Below, piece by piece: positions 16,444 to 26,940 of a stretch of DNA of 53,906 bases. Position 1 is the first letter of the stretch. Each line of letters starts with the position of its first letter. The notes under the pieces were generated by a model, which saw only the letters and a program-made list of their open reading frames with translations, was not told the origin of the DNA and searched no databases. Origin of the DNA: Rahnella inusitata (GTDB lineage: Bacteria > Pseudomonadota > Gammaproteobacteria > Enterobacterales > Enterobacteriaceae); contig NZ_JYDE01000038.1 in NCBI RefSeq assembly GCF_003263515.1, positions 1-53,906 of the forward strand, read 5' to 3'. Position numbers and translations under genes: made by a program.

Positions 16444-19134
16444 TCACATTTTATCGCCGGGGTTGAGTGCCTCGGTTAATCGGCGCGTGATTTCCTTACG
16501 CGTCGGCTTGTCGAGTGCGCGACGTTCGGAGTTCGCCAGAATGAATAAATCTTCAACCCGTTCTCCGATGGTCGAAATGCGTGCCCCATGCAGCGATAAT
16601 CCCAAATCAGAGAAGACTTCCCCGACGCGGGCCAGCAGGCCGGGTTGATCCAGCGCGACCAGCTCCATGTAGGTGCGGCGATCGGTATGCGTCGGCAGGA
16701 AACTGACCTCGGTCTGTACGCTGAAATGGCGCAGTTTTGGCGAAGGGCGGCGCGCGCGTGGTGGTTGATACGCTTGCGTCATCGACTGTTCCAGTGCGTA
16801 ACGGATGGCTTCGTGACGATCCTGCGCCAGCGGGCTGCCGTCCGGTTCGAGCACAATAAAGGTGTCCATCGCCATACCATCGCGGTTAGTGAAAATCTGT
16901 GCGTCGTGGATGCTCAGATTGCGCCGGTCCAGCTCGCCTGCGACCGTGGCAAACAGGTAAGGGCGGTCAGGGCTCCAGATGAAGATCTCCGTACCGCCGC
17001 GCGTGGCCTGGCGACTCACCAGCACCAGGGGTTTGGTGGAGTCATGTTCCAGCAGATGTCGCGCATGCCACGCCAGCTGATTGGGCGAGTGGCGCAGGAA
17101 GTAATCCGCACGGCAGCGGCTCCAGATACGGTGCAGCGCTTCTTCGTCAATATTATCCATACGCAGCAACGCCAGTGCCTGCAGGCGGTGATGGCGCACG
17201 CGTTCGCGCAGATCCGGCGTATTTTGCATACCGCGACGCAGCTGTTTTTCAGTTGCGAAATACAGTTCGCGTATCAGGCTTTGCTTCCAGCTGTTCCAGA
17301 GGGTTTCATTGGTGGCGCAGATATCGGCCACGGTCAGACTGACCAGATAACGCAGGCGAACTTCGGTTTGCATTTCTGCGGCAAACTGTTGGATCTCGTT
17401 AGGATCCTGAATGTCGCGGCGCTGTGCCGTCACTGACATCAGTAAATGAACGCGCACCAGCCATGACACCAGCTGCGTTTCCCGCGAGTTCAATCCGTGC
17501 AGTTCGGCGAACTCGAGCACGTCCTGCGCACCGAGAATGGAGTGATCGCCGCCACGGCCTTTGGCGATATCGTGGAACAGCGCGGCCATCAGCAAGAGTT
17601 CAGGCTGTGGCAGGCGCGGGTAGAGCTCTACGCATAACGGATGTTTCGGGCGCGTTTCTTCATGAGCGAAGCTTTCGAGTTTTTGCAGCACACGGATGGT
17701 GTGCTCATCCACGGTATAAGCGTGGAATAAATCGAACTGCATCTGACCAACGATTTGCCCCCACTGCGGCATATATGCCCACAACACGCTATGACGATGC
17801 ATCGGCACCAGCGCGCGCGACACGGCGCCCGGATGGCGCAGAATCGACATAAACATCTCACGCGCCTGCGGGATCATACACAGCGGCTCTTTCAGATGAC
17901 GTCGCGCGTGACGCAGCAGGCGCACGGTGGTGGAGTAAATACCTTTGATTTCGCGGTGACGCACCATCAGGTGGAACATGCCGATAATGGTTTCCGGCTG
18001 GCGTTCGAACAGGGATTCGTCACGCAGGTCGATCAGATCGCCGCGCAGCTGGAAATGCTCATCCAGAGGACGTGGCTTTTCATTCGGGCCAATCGCCAGA
18101 ATCGCTTCATCAAACAGCTGTAACAACATCTGATTCAGCTCGCCGACCCGGCGGGTCATGCGATAGAAATCTTTCATCATGCGTTCGACCGGCTGATTGC
18201 CTTCGCCCTGATATTGCAGAAGCTGGGCGACGTTGAGCTGCCTGTCGAACAGCAGGCGGTTATCATACCGCGGTAATACTAAGTGCAGGGCAAAGCGAAT
18301 GCGCCACAGGAAGCTCTGGCATTCCAGCAACTCATTGCGCTCGGCTTTGGTCAGAAAACCAAATGCAACCATTTCATCGAGCGACGTTGCACCGAAGTGA
18401 CGGCGCGCGACCCACAGAATGGTGTGAATATCGCGCAGGCCGCCGGGGCTGCTTTTGATATCCGGTTCCAGATTGTAGCTGGTGCCGTGATAGCGCAGAT
18501 GGCGTTCGTTTTGCTCTTCAATTTTGGCGCGGAAGAAGTTGGGCGAAGGCCAGAATCCGTCGCTGAAAATGTGTTTCTGCATGCTGAGGAACAGCGCAAC
18601 ATCGCCGCAAATCAGACGCGATTCAATAAGATTGGTGGCGACGGTGAGATCCGCCAGCCCTTCCAGCAGGCATTCTTCCAGCGTGCGAACGCTGTGCCCG
18701 ACTTCCAGCTTCACGTCCCAGAGCAGGGTGATCAGTTCACCGATGCGTTGCGCCTGTTCATCGTTGAGGCGTTTCTGGCTCAGTACCAGCACATCGATGT
18801 CGGAAAGCGGGTGTAATTCACCGCGTCCGTAGCCCCCTACGGCAACCATCGCGGTTTCGGGAATGTTGTCGAAACCGTAGAACGTCCACAGACGTTGCAG
18901 GAGCTGGTCGATGAAATGCGCACGTGCATCAACCAATTCTTCTGCACGCAGCCCGGCATTGAACGCATCCGCCAGCCAGCCCTGAAACTGTTCCATATGT
19001 TGCTTGAGGCTCTGACGGTTTAAATCATCATCCGGATAGACGGCAGGGGAGACAGGCTGTGGCGGGCATGCGAACGGCAATTCCTGAGAGAGTTCAGATT
19101 GCAGGCGCTTTTCAGCAGAGAAGTTTTCAGTCAT
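16444..19134 (-). CDS. glnD: bifunctional uridylyltransferase/uridylyl-removing enzyme GlnD
   Basis: Senses glutamine and uridylylates or deuridylylates the PII proteins GlnB and GlnK. About 896 residues: nucleotidyltransferase domain with [15 protein letters not shown] (100-114), a PII-UT linker, an HD hydrolase domain with [15 protein letters not shown] (about 500-515), and two C-terminal ACT domains (about 705-790 and 815-890) that bind glutamine. Two in-frame ATGs are possible: 19134 (MTENFSAEK), chosen here, and 19149, where AGGA abuts the start with no spacing. The first 45 residues are poorly conserved in the family, so the exact start is uncertain. Confidence 0.96.
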   Translation of the reverse strand: MTENFSAEKRLQSELSQELPFACPPQPVSPAVYPDDDLNRQSLKQHMEQFQGWLADAFNAGLRAEELVDARAHFIDQLLQRLWTFYGFDNIPETAMVAVGGYGRGELHPLSDIDVLVLSQKRLNDEQAQRIGELITLLWDVKLEVGHSVRTLEECLLEGLADLTVATNLIESRLICGDVALFLSMQKHIFSDGFWPSPNFFRAKIEEQNERHLRYHGTSYNLEPDIKSSPGGLRDIHTILWVARRHFGATSLDEMVAFGFLTKAERNELLECQSFLWRIRFALHLVLPRYDNRLLFDRQLNVAQLLQYQGEGNQPVERMMKDFYRMTRRVGELNQMLLQLFDEAILAIGPNEKPRPLDEHFQLRGDLIDLRDESLFERQPETIIGMFHLMVRHREIKGIYSTTVRLLRHARRHLKEPLCMIPQAREMFMSILRHPGAVSRALVPMHRHSVLWAYMPQWGQIVGQMQFDLFHAYTVDEHTIRVLQKLESFAHEETRPKHPLCVELYPRLPQPELLLMAALFHDIAKGRGGDHSILGAQDVLEFAELHGLNSRETQLVSWLVRVHLLMSVTAQRRDIQDPNEIQQFAAEMQTEVRLRYLVSLTVADICATNETLWNSWKQSLIRELYFATEKQLRRGMQNTPDLRERVRHHRLQALALLRMDNIDEEALHRIWSRCRADYFLRHSPNQLAWHARHLLEHDSTKPLVLVSRQATRGGTEIFIWSPDRPYLFATVAGELDRRNLSIHDAQIFTNRDGMAMDTFIVLEPDGSPLAQDRHEAIRYALEQSMTQAYQPPRARRPSPKLRHFSVQTEVSFLPTHTDRRTYMELVALDQPGLLARVGEVFSDLGLSLHGARISTIGERVEDLFILANSERRALDKPTRKEITRRLTEALNPGDKM

Positions 19135-19164
19135 AGATGCGCAGCCCATTCCTACACGTTAAAG

Positions 19165-19190
19165 ATAAAAAAACCGGCTTTCGCCGGTTT
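19165..19190 (-). terminator. Rho-independent terminator of map
   Basis: An 8-bp stem AAACCGGC (19171-19178) / GCCGGTTT (19183-19190) with a 4-nt loop. On the minus strand it is followed by TTTTTTATC. It lies between map and glnD, so glnD probably has its own promoter as well. Confidence 0.85.
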
Positions 19191-19229
19191 GATTGACAGA
19201 TTTATCCGCACTTCGCAGAGCGGCAACTG

Positions 19230-20021
19230 TTAGTCGTGCGTCAGAATAGCCGGGATGGTGTCATCCTTACGCAGCGTCATAATTTCACAACCGTTATCAG
19301 TCACCACAATAGTATGCTCGTACTGAGCCGACAAGCTGCGATCTTTAGTTTTTACTGTCCAGCCATCTTTCATGGTGCGGATGCGGAAATCACCCGCGTT
19401 GACCATAGGTTCAACGGTGAAAGCCATACCTGCCTGTAAAACTACGCCGCCGTCGTCTGCATCGTAATGCAGAACCTGAGGCTCTTCGTGGAAACCTTCC
19501 CCAATGCCGTGACCGCAGTATTCGCGCACAACGGAAAATTTCTCAGCTTCCACGAACTTCTGGATCTCTTTCCCCAGGGTACGCAGACGAATACCCGGTT
19601 TGATAAGGCGCAGTGCCAGATACAGGCTTTCCTGCGTCACGCGGCACAGACGTTCACCCAGGATCGTCGGTTTACCTGCGATGAACATCTTGGAGGTATC
19701 GCCGTGAAAACCGTCTTTAATGACCGTCACGTCGATGTTGACGATATCGCCGTCTTTAAGAATTTTGTCGTCACTTGGAATACCGTGACACACCACTTCG
19801 TTAATGGAGATGCAGACGGATTTCGGGAAGCCGTGATAGTCCAGGCAGGCAGAAATGGCTTTTTGGTTATTCACGATGTGATCGGAACAAATGCGATCCA
19901 ATTCACCGGTGCTGACGCCAGGTTTGACGTGAGGCTCAATGATTTCCAGCACTTCCGCAGCCAGACGGCCAGCGACGCGCATTTTTTCGATATCTTCAGG
20001 GGTTTTGATTGAAATGGCCAT
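19230..20021 (-). CDS. map: type I methionine aminopeptidase
   Basis: Removes the initiator methionine from nascent proteins when the second residue is small. It has 263-264 residues, as in E. coli. The dinuclear metal ligands and catalytic His fall at the same numbers as in E. coli Map: H79, D97, D108, H171 and E204, with the last Glu in the SLSAQYEHTI block. ATG 20021 follows AGGA by about 7 nt. An in-frame ATG at 20045 would add eight residues absent from relatives. It is divergent from rpsB, as in E. coli. Confidence 0.97.
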   Translation of the reverse strand: MAISIKTPEDIEKMRVAGRLAAEVLEIIEPHVKPGVSTGELDRICSDHIVNNQKAISACLDYHGFPKSVCISINEVVCHGIPSDDKILKDGDIVNIDVTVIKDGFHGDTSKMFIAGKPTILGERLCRVTQESLYLALRLIKPGIRLRTLGKEIQKFVEAEKFSVVREYCGHGIGEGFHEEPQVLHYDADDGGVVLQAGMAFTVEPMVNAGDFRIRTMKDGWTVKTKDRSLSAQYEHTIVVTDNGCEIMTLRKDDTIPAILTHD

Positions 20022-20161
20022 GAGTCTTCCTGCAGGTTTGTACATCCGGTGTGCTGTATTTCTACACCGTTGTCGTCAATAATTAGCTGTGGCTTATGGT
20101 ATCAGCCCTGATATTAGCTGCCAAACTATCATTTCCAGGGGGGCAATTCGGCGAACAAAAG

Positions 20162-20191
20162 TTGCTGCCCGGCCGTTATTTGTGGTATAAA
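20162..20191 (+). promoter_or_regulatory. rpsB-tsf promoter
   Basis: -35 TTGCTG (20162-20167), 18-bp spacer, extended -10 TGGTATAAA (TATAAA at 20186-20191), then a GC-rich discriminator AACGCGCC. This fits a strong, stringently controlled ribosomal protein promoter. Transcription would start near 20198. Confidence 0.8.
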
Positions 20192-20197
20192 ACGCGC

Positions 20198-21113
<916 letters not shown>

Positions 21114-21166
21114 TAAGGCAAGCTCAGCAGAGCCCTTATTAACCAGGTATTGAAATATGTTGGTTA

Positions 21167-21189
21167 GGGGGCCTTTATTGGCCCCCTTT
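21167..21189 (+). terminator. partial terminator/attenuator between rpsB and tsf
   Basis: A 7-bp GC stem GGGGGCC (21167-21173) / GGCCCCC (21180-21186) with a 6-nt loop and only a short T stretch after it. E. coli has a comparable inter-gene terminator that allows read-through into tsf. Confidence 0.7.
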
Positions 21190-21260
21190 GCTTATCTTAA
21201 ATGCGAGAAATATCTCACCGCAAAAACCCTTTTTGCACTGAGATAATCGAGGAAAATACA

Positions 21261-22112
21261 ATGGCTGATATTACCGCTGCCCTGGTAAAAGAACTGCGCG
21301 AACGTACTGGCGCTGGCATGATGGATTGTAAGAAAGCTCTGGTTGAAGCTAACGGCGACATCGAGCTGTCCATTGAAAACATGCGTAAATCTGGCGCGAT
21401 CAAAGCGGCGAAAAAAGCAGGCAACGTAGCTGCTGACGGCGTGATCAAAACCAAGATTGAAGGCAACTACGGCGTGATTCTGGAAGTTAACTGCCAGACT
21501 GACTTCGTTGCTAAAGATGCCGGTTTCCAGGCATTTGCTGACAAAGTGCTGGATGCTGCTGTTGCAGGCAAAATCACTGACGTTGAAGTTCTGAAAACAC
21601 AGTTCGAAGAAGAGCGTGTGCAACTGGTTGCTAAAATCGGTGAGAACATCAACATCCGTCGCGTTTCTTCCCTGGAAGGCGAAGTGTTGGGTAGCTACCT
21701 GCACGGTGCACGCATCGGTGTTCTGATCGCTGCTAAAGGCGCTGACGAAGAACTGGTTAAGCAGATTGCTATGCACGTTGCTGCAAGCAAGCCTGAGTTC
21801 GTTAAACCAGAAGATGTGTCTGCTGAAGTGGTAGAAAAAGAGTACCAGGTTCAGCTGGACATCGCGATGCAATCTGGCAAGCCGAAAGAAATCGCAGAGA
21901 AAATGGTTGAAGGCCGCATGAAGAAATTCACCGGCGAAGTTTCTCTGACTGGCCAGCCTTTCGTTATCGACCCAAGCAAAACTGTTGGTCAGATTCTGAA
22001 AGAGCATAACGCCGACGTTATCAACTTCATCCGCTTCGAAGTGGGTGAAGGCATCGTTAAAGTTGAGACTGACTTTGCTGCAGAAGTTGCAGCGATGTCC
22101 AAACAGTCTTAA
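21261..22112 (+). CDS. tsf: translation elongation factor Ts
   Basis: Guanine nucleotide exchange factor for EF-Tu. It has 283 residues, as in E. coli. The N-terminal UBA-like domain ([20 protein letters not shown], 8-27) and the exchange-loop motif CQTDFVAKD (about 78-86) are intact. The coiled-coil and dimerisation cores follow. ATG 21261 is preceded by GAGGA about 9 nt upstream. The in-frame start at 21201 would lie before this site and is rejected. A terminator follows at 22137. Confidence 0.99.
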   Translation: MADITAALVKELRERTGAGMMDCKKALVEANGDIELSIENMRKSGAIKAAKKAGNVAADGVIKTKIEGNYGVILEVNCQTDFVAKDAGFQAFADKVLDAAVAGKITDVEVLKTQFEEERVQLVAKIGENINIRRVSSLEGEVLGSYLHGARIGVLIAAKGADEELVKQIAMHVAASKPEFVKPEDVSAEVVEKEYQVQLDIAMQSGKPKEIAEKMVEGRMKKFTGEVSLTGQPFVIDPSKTVGQILKEHNADVINFIRFEVGEGIVKVETDFAAEVAAMSKQS

Positions 22113-22136
22113 TCAGTAACTGATGCACCATAAAAT

Positions 22137-22167
22137 GGAACCGCTGCACGTTGGCGGTTCCGTTTTA
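22137..22167 (+). terminator. Rho-independent terminator of rpsB-tsf
   Basis: An 8-bp stem GGAACCGC (22137-22144) / GCGGTTCC (22154-22161) with a 9-nt loop, followed by GTTTTAT. Confidence 0.85.
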
Positions 22168-22281
22168 TCCAGCCCCAAATTCCAATGACATTGTGCGATG
22201 TGCTGTAGTAACACCCGGCAACAACGCTATGATGTAAAGATTGAATTCTCATTAAGACACATTGCTTCTAGGACAGACACC

Positions 22282-23013
22282 ATGGCTACCAATGCGAAAC
22301 CCGTTTATCAGCGTATCCTGCTCAAACTCAGTGGCGAAGCCCTGCAGGGCAGTGAAGGTTTTGGTATCGACGCGAGTGTATTAGATCGTATGGCTCAGGA
22401 AGTCAAAGAGCTGGTCGAACTCGGCATTCAGGTAGGCGTTGTGATCGGCGGCGGTAACTTATTCCGTGGCGCGGGTCTGGCGCAGGCGGGCATGAATCGT
22501 GTTGTAGGCGACCATATGGGTATGCTGGCGACTGTCATGAACGGCCTGGCAATGCGTGACGCATTACACCGTGCCTATGTTAACGCGCGTCTGATGTCTG
22601 CAATTCCTTTGAACGGTGTTTGTGATAATTACAGCTGGGCTGAAGCCATTAGCCTGCTGCGTCATAACCGCGTGGTCATTTTTTCCGCCGGTACCGGTAA
22701 TCCTTTCTTTACTACAGATTCTGCAGCCTGTCTGCGTGGTATCGAAATTGAAGCCGATGTGGTATTAAAAGCCACCAAAGTCGACGGCGTCTATTCCGCT
22801 GACCCGGTTAAAAATCCGGAAGCAACGCTGTACGAAACATTGACCTATCAGGAAGTGCTGGAGCAGGAATTGAAAGTGATGGATCTGGCGGCATTTACAT
22901 TAGCCCGCGATCACAATCTTCCGATTCGTGTTTTCAACATGAACAAACCCGGTGCACTGCGCCGCGTGGTGATGGGTGAAAACGAAGGGACGCTGATTTC
23001 TAACGCTGAGTGA
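22282..23013 (+). CDS. pyrH: UMP kinase
   Basis: Phosphorylates UMP to UDP with ATP. It is hexameric in bacteria, activated by GTP and inhibited by UTP. The 243 residues (E. coli 241) belong to the amino acid kinase fold. The N-terminal KLSGEAL loop, GGGNLFRG, the [15 protein letters not shown] helix and the [27 protein letters not shown] segment are all typical. ATG 22282 has AGGA about 8 nt upstream. The gene stands alone between the tsf terminator and frr, as in E. coli. Confidence 0.98.
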   Translation: MATNAKPVYQRILLKLSGEALQGSEGFGIDASVLDRMAQEVKELVELGIQVGVVIGGGNLFRGAGLAQAGMNRVVGDHMGMLATVMNGLAMRDALHRAYVNARLMSAIPLNGVCDNYSWAEAISLLRHNRVVIFSAGTGNPFFTTDSAACLRGIEIEADVVLKATKVDGVYSADPVKNPEATLYETLTYQEVLEQELKVMDLAAFTLARDHNLPIRVFNMNKPGALRRVVMGENEGTLISNAE

Positions 23014-23120
23014 TCCTTCGCTATAAACATTGCGTTCAGCCAGCCAGTGCTGGCATAAGTATTCACGGACTATACTGATGGTATGGTCTGCCAGGTAACC
23101 AGCTCTCAAGGGTTCACAAC

Positions 23121-23678
23121 GTGATTAACGAAATCAAAAAAGACGCTGAAATTCGTATGGAAAAATGCGTAGAAGCATTTAAAACTCATATCAGCAAAAT
23201 CCGTACAGGCCGCGCTTCTCCCGGCATTCTCGACGGCATCATGGTGGAATACTATGGTTCTGCGACGCCACTGCGTCAGCTGGCTCAGGTGACGGTGGAA
23301 GACTCCCGTACTCTGGCTATTTCTGTATTTGACCGCTCAATCAGCGCTGCCGTTGAAAAAGCGATCATGACCTCCGATTTGGGTCTGAACCCATCTTCAG
23401 CGGGCGCGACTATCCGCGTACCATTGCCTGCATTGACTGAAGAGCGTCGTAAAGACCTGATCAAAGTCGTGCGTGGCGAAGCAGAGCAGGGCCGTGTTTC
23501 TGTGCGTAACGTCCGTCGTGACGCTAACGACAAAACCAAAGCACTGCTGAAAGATAAAGAAATCAGTGAAGATGAAGATCGTCGTTCTCAGGACGATATT
23601 CAGAAGCTGACAGATATCTTCATCAAGAAAATCGATGTAGCTTTGACTGAGAAAGAAGCTGAGCTGATGGAGTTCTAA
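23121..23678 (+). CDS. frr: ribosome recycling factor
   Basis: Splits post-termination ribosomes together with EF-G. It has 185 residues, as in E. coli. The two-domain signature includes [20 protein letters not shown] near the start and [37 protein letters not shown] in the hinge and helical region. The start is GTG 23121 with AAGGG upstream; E. coli frr also starts with GTG. A TATACT -10 element at 23071-23076 may mark its promoter, but the -35 is weak. A terminator follows the stop. Confidence 0.98.
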   Translation: MINEIKKDAEIRMEKCVEAFKTHISKIRTGRASPGILDGIMVEYYGSATPLRQLAQVTVEDSRTLAISVFDRSISAAVEKAIMTSDLGLNPSSAGATIRVPLPALTEERRKDLIKVVRGEAEQGRVSVRNVRRDANDKTKALLKDKEISEDEDRRSQDDIQKLTDIFIKKIDVALTEKEAELMEF

Positions 23679-23697
23679 TCAGACTCGTTTGTTCTCA

Positions 23698-23732
23698 AAT
23701 AAAGCGTCGCAAATGCGGCGCTTTATTTTTTT
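23698..23732 (+). terminator. Rho-independent terminator of frr
   Basis: A 10-bp stem AAAGCGTCGC (23701-23710) / GCGGCGCTTT (23715-23724) with one G-U pair and an AAAT loop, extended by AAT/ATT and followed by a run of T. Confidence 0.92.
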
Positions 23733-23839
23733 ACGGGTCTCAAATCTTTTCTCTGCTGCCACAATCTCATGGACAAGCCGGATAAGAGGTTTCAGACTGT
23801 GCACTATTCTGAATTGATGGCGTTATCCCGGGCATTTTC

Positions 23840-25036
23840 ATGAAACAAATGACTATTCTTGGTTCGACAGGGTCTGTCGGCACCAGTACGCTTTCCGTTG
23901 TCCGGTCCAATCCCGACGCTTTCGCAGTCAAAGCCCTGATTGCAGGACACAATGTTGACGTGATGGCGCAGCAATGTATCGAGTTTCGTCCGGCCTATGC
24001 GTCCATGGCCGATGAGACTTCAGCCCGGGCTCTGCGAACTATTCTGGCCGAGCAGGGTGTGAAAACTGAGGTGCTCTCCGGCGAAAACGCCGCAATCGAA
24101 CTGGCTGCACTGGATGATGTCGATCAAGTGATGTCAGCCATTGTGGGCGCTGCCGGCCTTTTACCGACGCTCGCTGCCGTGCGTGCAGGTAAACAGATCC
24201 TTCTGGCGAATAAAGAGTCTCTGGTCACCTGTGGTCGTATCTTCATGGATGCGGTCCGTGAAAACCAGTCTCAACTCCTTCCTATCGACAGTGAACATAA
24301 TGCGATTTTCCAGAGTTTGCCTGAGTCCGTTCAGCAGCAACTGGGCTATGCTTCACTTGAAGAAAACGGGATTTCTCGCATTGTTTTAACCGGCTCCGGC
24401 GGACCTTTTCGCGAGTTACCGTTAAACCACTTTAACGATGTCACACCGGATCAGGCGTGCGCGCATCCTAACTGGTCAATGGGGCGTAAAATTTCTGTCG
24501 ATTCCGCCACGATGATGAACAAAGGCCTGGAGTACATCGAAGCCCGCTGGTTGTTTAATGCGTCTGCGGCCGAAATGGAAGTGATCATCCATCCCCAGTC
24601 GGTTATCCACTCGATGGTACGTTATCGTGACGGCAGCGTACTGGCGCAGTTGGGGTCGCCGGACATGCGTACGCCTATTGCACATGCGATGGCGTATCCA
24701 CGCCGTGTCGCTGCTGGCGTCGAAGCATTAGACTTCTGTAAAATGGGCGCACTCTCTTTCTCTGAGCCGGATTATGCGCGGTATCCTTGCCTGCAACTGG
24801 CTATCGAAGCCAGCAACACCGGGCAGGCAGCGACGACGGCGCTGAATGCAGCGAACGAAATTTCCGTGGCGGCATTCCTCAATGGTGAGATTCGTTTCAC
24901 CGATATTGCTTCGATTAACCGTCAGGTAATGGACGAGCTGGTGAGCGCTGAACCGGAGTCTGTGGATGCAGTGCTGGAAATTGACAGACAATCGCGGGCA
25001 TCGGCTCAACAAAAACTTCGCACATTTGCGGCCTGA
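23840..25036 (+). CDS. dxr: 1-deoxy-D-xylulose 5-phosphate reductoisomerase
   Basis: Converts DXP to 2-C-methyl-D-erythritol 4-phosphate with NADPH, the committed step of the MEP isoprenoid pathway. It has 398 residues, the E. coli length. The NADPH loop [10 protein letters not shown] (8-17), NKESLVTCG and the metal/catalytic segment [12 protein letters not shown] (D and E) are present. The flexible-loop Trp lies in [25 protein letters not shown]. No strong Shine-Dalgarno is visible before ATG 23840. Its product pathway feeds UppS, encoded next. Confidence 0.98.
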   Translation: MKQMTILGSTGSVGTSTLSVVRSNPDAFAVKALIAGHNVDVMAQQCIEFRPAYASMADETSARALRTILAEQGVKTEVLSGENAAIELAALDDVDQVMSAIVGAAGLLPTLAAVRAGKQILLANKESLVTCGRIFMDAVRENQSQLLPIDSEHNAIFQSLPESVQQQLGYASLEENGISRIVLTGSGGPFRELPLNHFNDVTPDQACAHPNWSMGRKISVDSATMMNKGLEYIEARWLFNASAAEMEVIIHPQSVIHSMVRYRDGSVLAQLGSPDMRTPIAHAMAYPRRVAAGVEALDFCKMGALSFSEPDYARYPCLQLAIEASNTGQAATTALNAANEISVAAFLNGEIRFTDIASINRQVMDELVSAEPESVDAVLEIDRQSRASAQQKLRTFAA

Positions 25037-25063
25037 CGCTAAGTTTACTGCTTATGCAGCAGT

Positions 25064-25092
25064 TTGTTAGCATCACATTGAAATGGTATAGT
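25064..25092 (+). promoter_or_regulatory. sigma-70 promoter between dxr and uppS
   Basis: -35 TTGTTA (25064-25069), 17-bp spacer, -10 TATAGT (25087-25092), GC-rich discriminator CTGCGCC. The expected start is near 25100. It could drive the uppS operon or a separate short RNA that ends at 25198. Confidence 0.65.
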
Positions 25093-25099
25093 CTGCGCC

Positions 25100-25198
25100 A
25101 CGCTGACAGTAGATTCAGGTTTTTAGTCTCTGGATCTGACATGTGGAATCGGTAAGCTGTCAGAGTAGCCGTGCCCGCAAGGGAGACACGGCTTTTTT
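25100..25198 (+). ncRNA. putative structured leader or small RNA upstream of uppS
   Basis: A roughly 99-nt unit bounded by a promoter and an intrinsic terminator. CTGACAG (25103-25109) can pair with CTGTCAG (25157-25163). TCTGACA (25135-25141) can pair with TGTCAGA (25158-25164), and CTCTG (25128-25132) with CAGAG (25161-25165). The 3' arm is shared, so these pairings exclude each other, as in attenuators. I do not recognise it as a named RNA. It contains no convincing open reading frame. Confidence 0.45.
25167..25198 (+). terminator. intrinsic terminator before uppS
   Basis: Stem AGCCGTG (25167-25173) / CACGGCT (25187-25193) enclosing CCC-GCAA-GGG plus an AGA bulge, followed by six T. It lies 84 bp upstream of the uppS start. 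Confidence 0.8.
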
Positions 25199-25281
25199 GC
25201 GCGTGTTATTGCGCCTGCGTTTGAACTGCAACGCCAGCTAAAAAGCCGTCGTGTTCTGATAAAAGGAAATGAGTACGCGTT

Positions 25282-26040
25282 ATGTCCCTCGAAAATCAAC
25301 AGATGTCTGATACGTCCTGCGCTCAGCCGCGCCATGTCGCCATTATTATGGACGGCAACGGACGTTGGGCAAAACGTCAGGGTAAAATGAGGGTCTTTGG
25401 TCATAAAGCGGGCGTAAAATCAGTGCGTAAAGCCGTGAGTTTTGCAGCCAACCATCAACTTGATGCCCTTACGCTTTATGCCTTTAGTAGTGAAAACTGG
25501 AATCGCCCGGCTCAGGAAGTCGCCGCATTGATGGAGCTGTTCGTACGTGCACTCGACAGTGAAGTCAAAAGCCTGCATAAACATAATGTCAGGCTGCGGA
25601 TCATTGGCGATGTCAGTCGCTTTAGTGCTCGTCTGCAGGAACGCATTCGTCGTTCAGAAACACTTACAGAAAATAACGACGGTCTTACGCTGAACATTGC
25701 TGCGAATTATGGTGGCCGATGGGATATTATTCAGGGCGTTAAGACGCTGGCGGGTCAGGTTGAAGCCGGTACCCTGCGGGCCGAGCAAATAACAGAAGAC
25801 ATGCTGGATTCAGCCGTCTGTATGAGCGAACTGGCACCAGTCGATTTGGTGATCAGAACCGGTGGGGAACATCGAATCAGTAACTTCCTGCTGTGGCAAA
25901 TTGCCTATGCGGAGTTTTACTTTACGGATGTCCTCTGGCCTGATTTTGATGAAAATACCTTTGAAGATGCGCTGGATGCTTTTGCACAACGCGAGCGCCG
26001 CTTCGGGGGGACTACACCTATCGGCGCCAATGCGTCCTAG
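25282..26040 (+). CDS. uppS: undecaprenyl diphosphate synthase (cis-prenyltransferase)
   Basis: Adds eight isopentenyl units to farnesyl diphosphate to make the C55 lipid carrier for peptidoglycan and O-antigen. It has 252 residues (E. coli IspU 253). Catalytic D24 lies in [17 protein letters not shown]. The FSSENWNRP and the C-terminal [24 protein letters not shown] region hold the family's RxGGExRxSNF motif. ATG 25282 lies rather far (about 13 nt) from AGGAA. ATG 25303 is an alternative start but has no site. It heads the operon that continues with cdsA. Confidence 0.97.
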   Translation: MSLENQQMSDTSCAQPRHVAIIMDGNGRWAKRQGKMRVFGHKAGVKSVRKAVSFAANHQLDALTLYAFSSENWNRPAQEVAALMELFVRALDSEVKSLHKHNVRLRIIGDVSRFSARLQERIRRSETLTENNDGLTLNIAANYGGRWDIIQGVKTLAGQVEAGTLRAEQITEDMLDSAVCMSELAPVDLVIRTGGEHRISNFLLWQIAYAEFYFTDVLWPDFDENTFEDALDAFAQRERRFGGTTPIGANAS

Positions 26041-26049
26041 GGAGAACAT

Positions 26050-26898
26050 TTGCTGAAGTATCGCATTATCACAGCTCTGATTTTAATACCGATTGTTATT
26101 GCTGCACTCTTTTTACTACCGCCAGTCGGTTTTGCCATTGTCACGTTAATCGTGTGCATGTTGGCGGCGTGGGAGTGGGGACAATTAGCGGGTCTCGGAA
26201 GCCGTAACCAGAGAATATGGCTCGCCATCCTCTGTGGTTTCCTGCTGGCCGCCATGATGCTAAGCATTCCTGCCTATCATCAGAGCGCGCAGTTGCCGCT
26301 GGTAAGTGGTTCCCTATGGGCCGCACTCGCCTGGTGGTGTGTGGCGCTGGTGCTGGTGGTTGGGTATCCGGCGTCAGCCGCATTCTGGCGACATTCGCGC
26401 GTACTGCGGATCTTGTTTGGCGTACTGACAATTGTACCGTTTTTCTGGGGTATGGTCGCGTTGCGTCAATATGGTTATGCCGAGAATCCTCACACTGGCG
26501 CATGGTGGCTGTTATATGTGATGCTACTCGTCTGGGGTGCTGATTCTGGTGCATACCTGTTTGGTAAGCTGTTCGGTAAGCACAAGCTGGCACCTAAAGT
26601 TTCGCCGGGAAAAACCTGGGAAGGGTTCATCGGCGGTTTACTGACATGTGCGCTGATTGCCTGGCTGTTTGGCCGCTATGCACCGCTTACCGTGCAGCCG
26701 TCTGTATTATTGATTTGTTCCGTGGTTGCTGCGCTGGCTTCAGTCTTAGGCGACCTGACCGAGAGTATGTTTAAACGCGAAGCCGGGATCAAAGACAGTG
26801 GTCATATGATCCCAGGGCATGGCGGAATATTGGACCGTATCGACAGCCTGACTGCTGCGGTTCCTGTATTTGCCTGCCTGATGCTGTTAGTGTATTAA
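26050..26898 (+). CDS. cdsA: phosphatidate cytidylyltransferase (CDP-diglyceride synthetase)
   Basis: Makes CDP-diacylglycerol from CTP and phosphatidic acid in the inner membrane, the precursor of all phospholipids. It has 282 residues with about eight transmembrane helices. The signature is in the C-terminal third: SVLGDLTESMFKREAGIKDSG then HMIPGHGGILDRIDS. The start is TTG 26050 with GGAG 5 nt upstream. The first residues LKYRIITALILIP match E. coli CdsA. It lies 9 bp after uppS. Confidence 0.97.
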   Translation: MLKYRIITALILIPIVIAALFLLPPVGFAIVTLIVCMLAAWEWGQLAGLGSRNQRIWLAILCGFLLAAMMLSIPAYHQSAQLPLVSGSLWAALAWWCVALVLVVGYPASAAFWRHSRVLRILFGVLTIVPFFWGMVALRQYGYAENPHTGAWWLLYVMLLVWGADSGAYLFGKLFGKHKLAPKVSPGKTWEGFIGGLLTCALIAWLFGRYAPLTVQPSVLLICSVVAALASVLGDLTESMFKREAGIKDSGHMIPGHGGILDRIDSLTAAVPVFACLMLLVY

Positions 26899-26940
26899 TC
26901 CGTCGCTGACGGTGAAGTTTTCTAAGGAATAGTTGGACAT

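Noticed and set aside
21192-22007. 271-residue minus-strand open frame
   Set aside because: Antisense to tsf. The strong codon bias of tsf removes stops on the other strand. No ribosome-binding site or family likeness.
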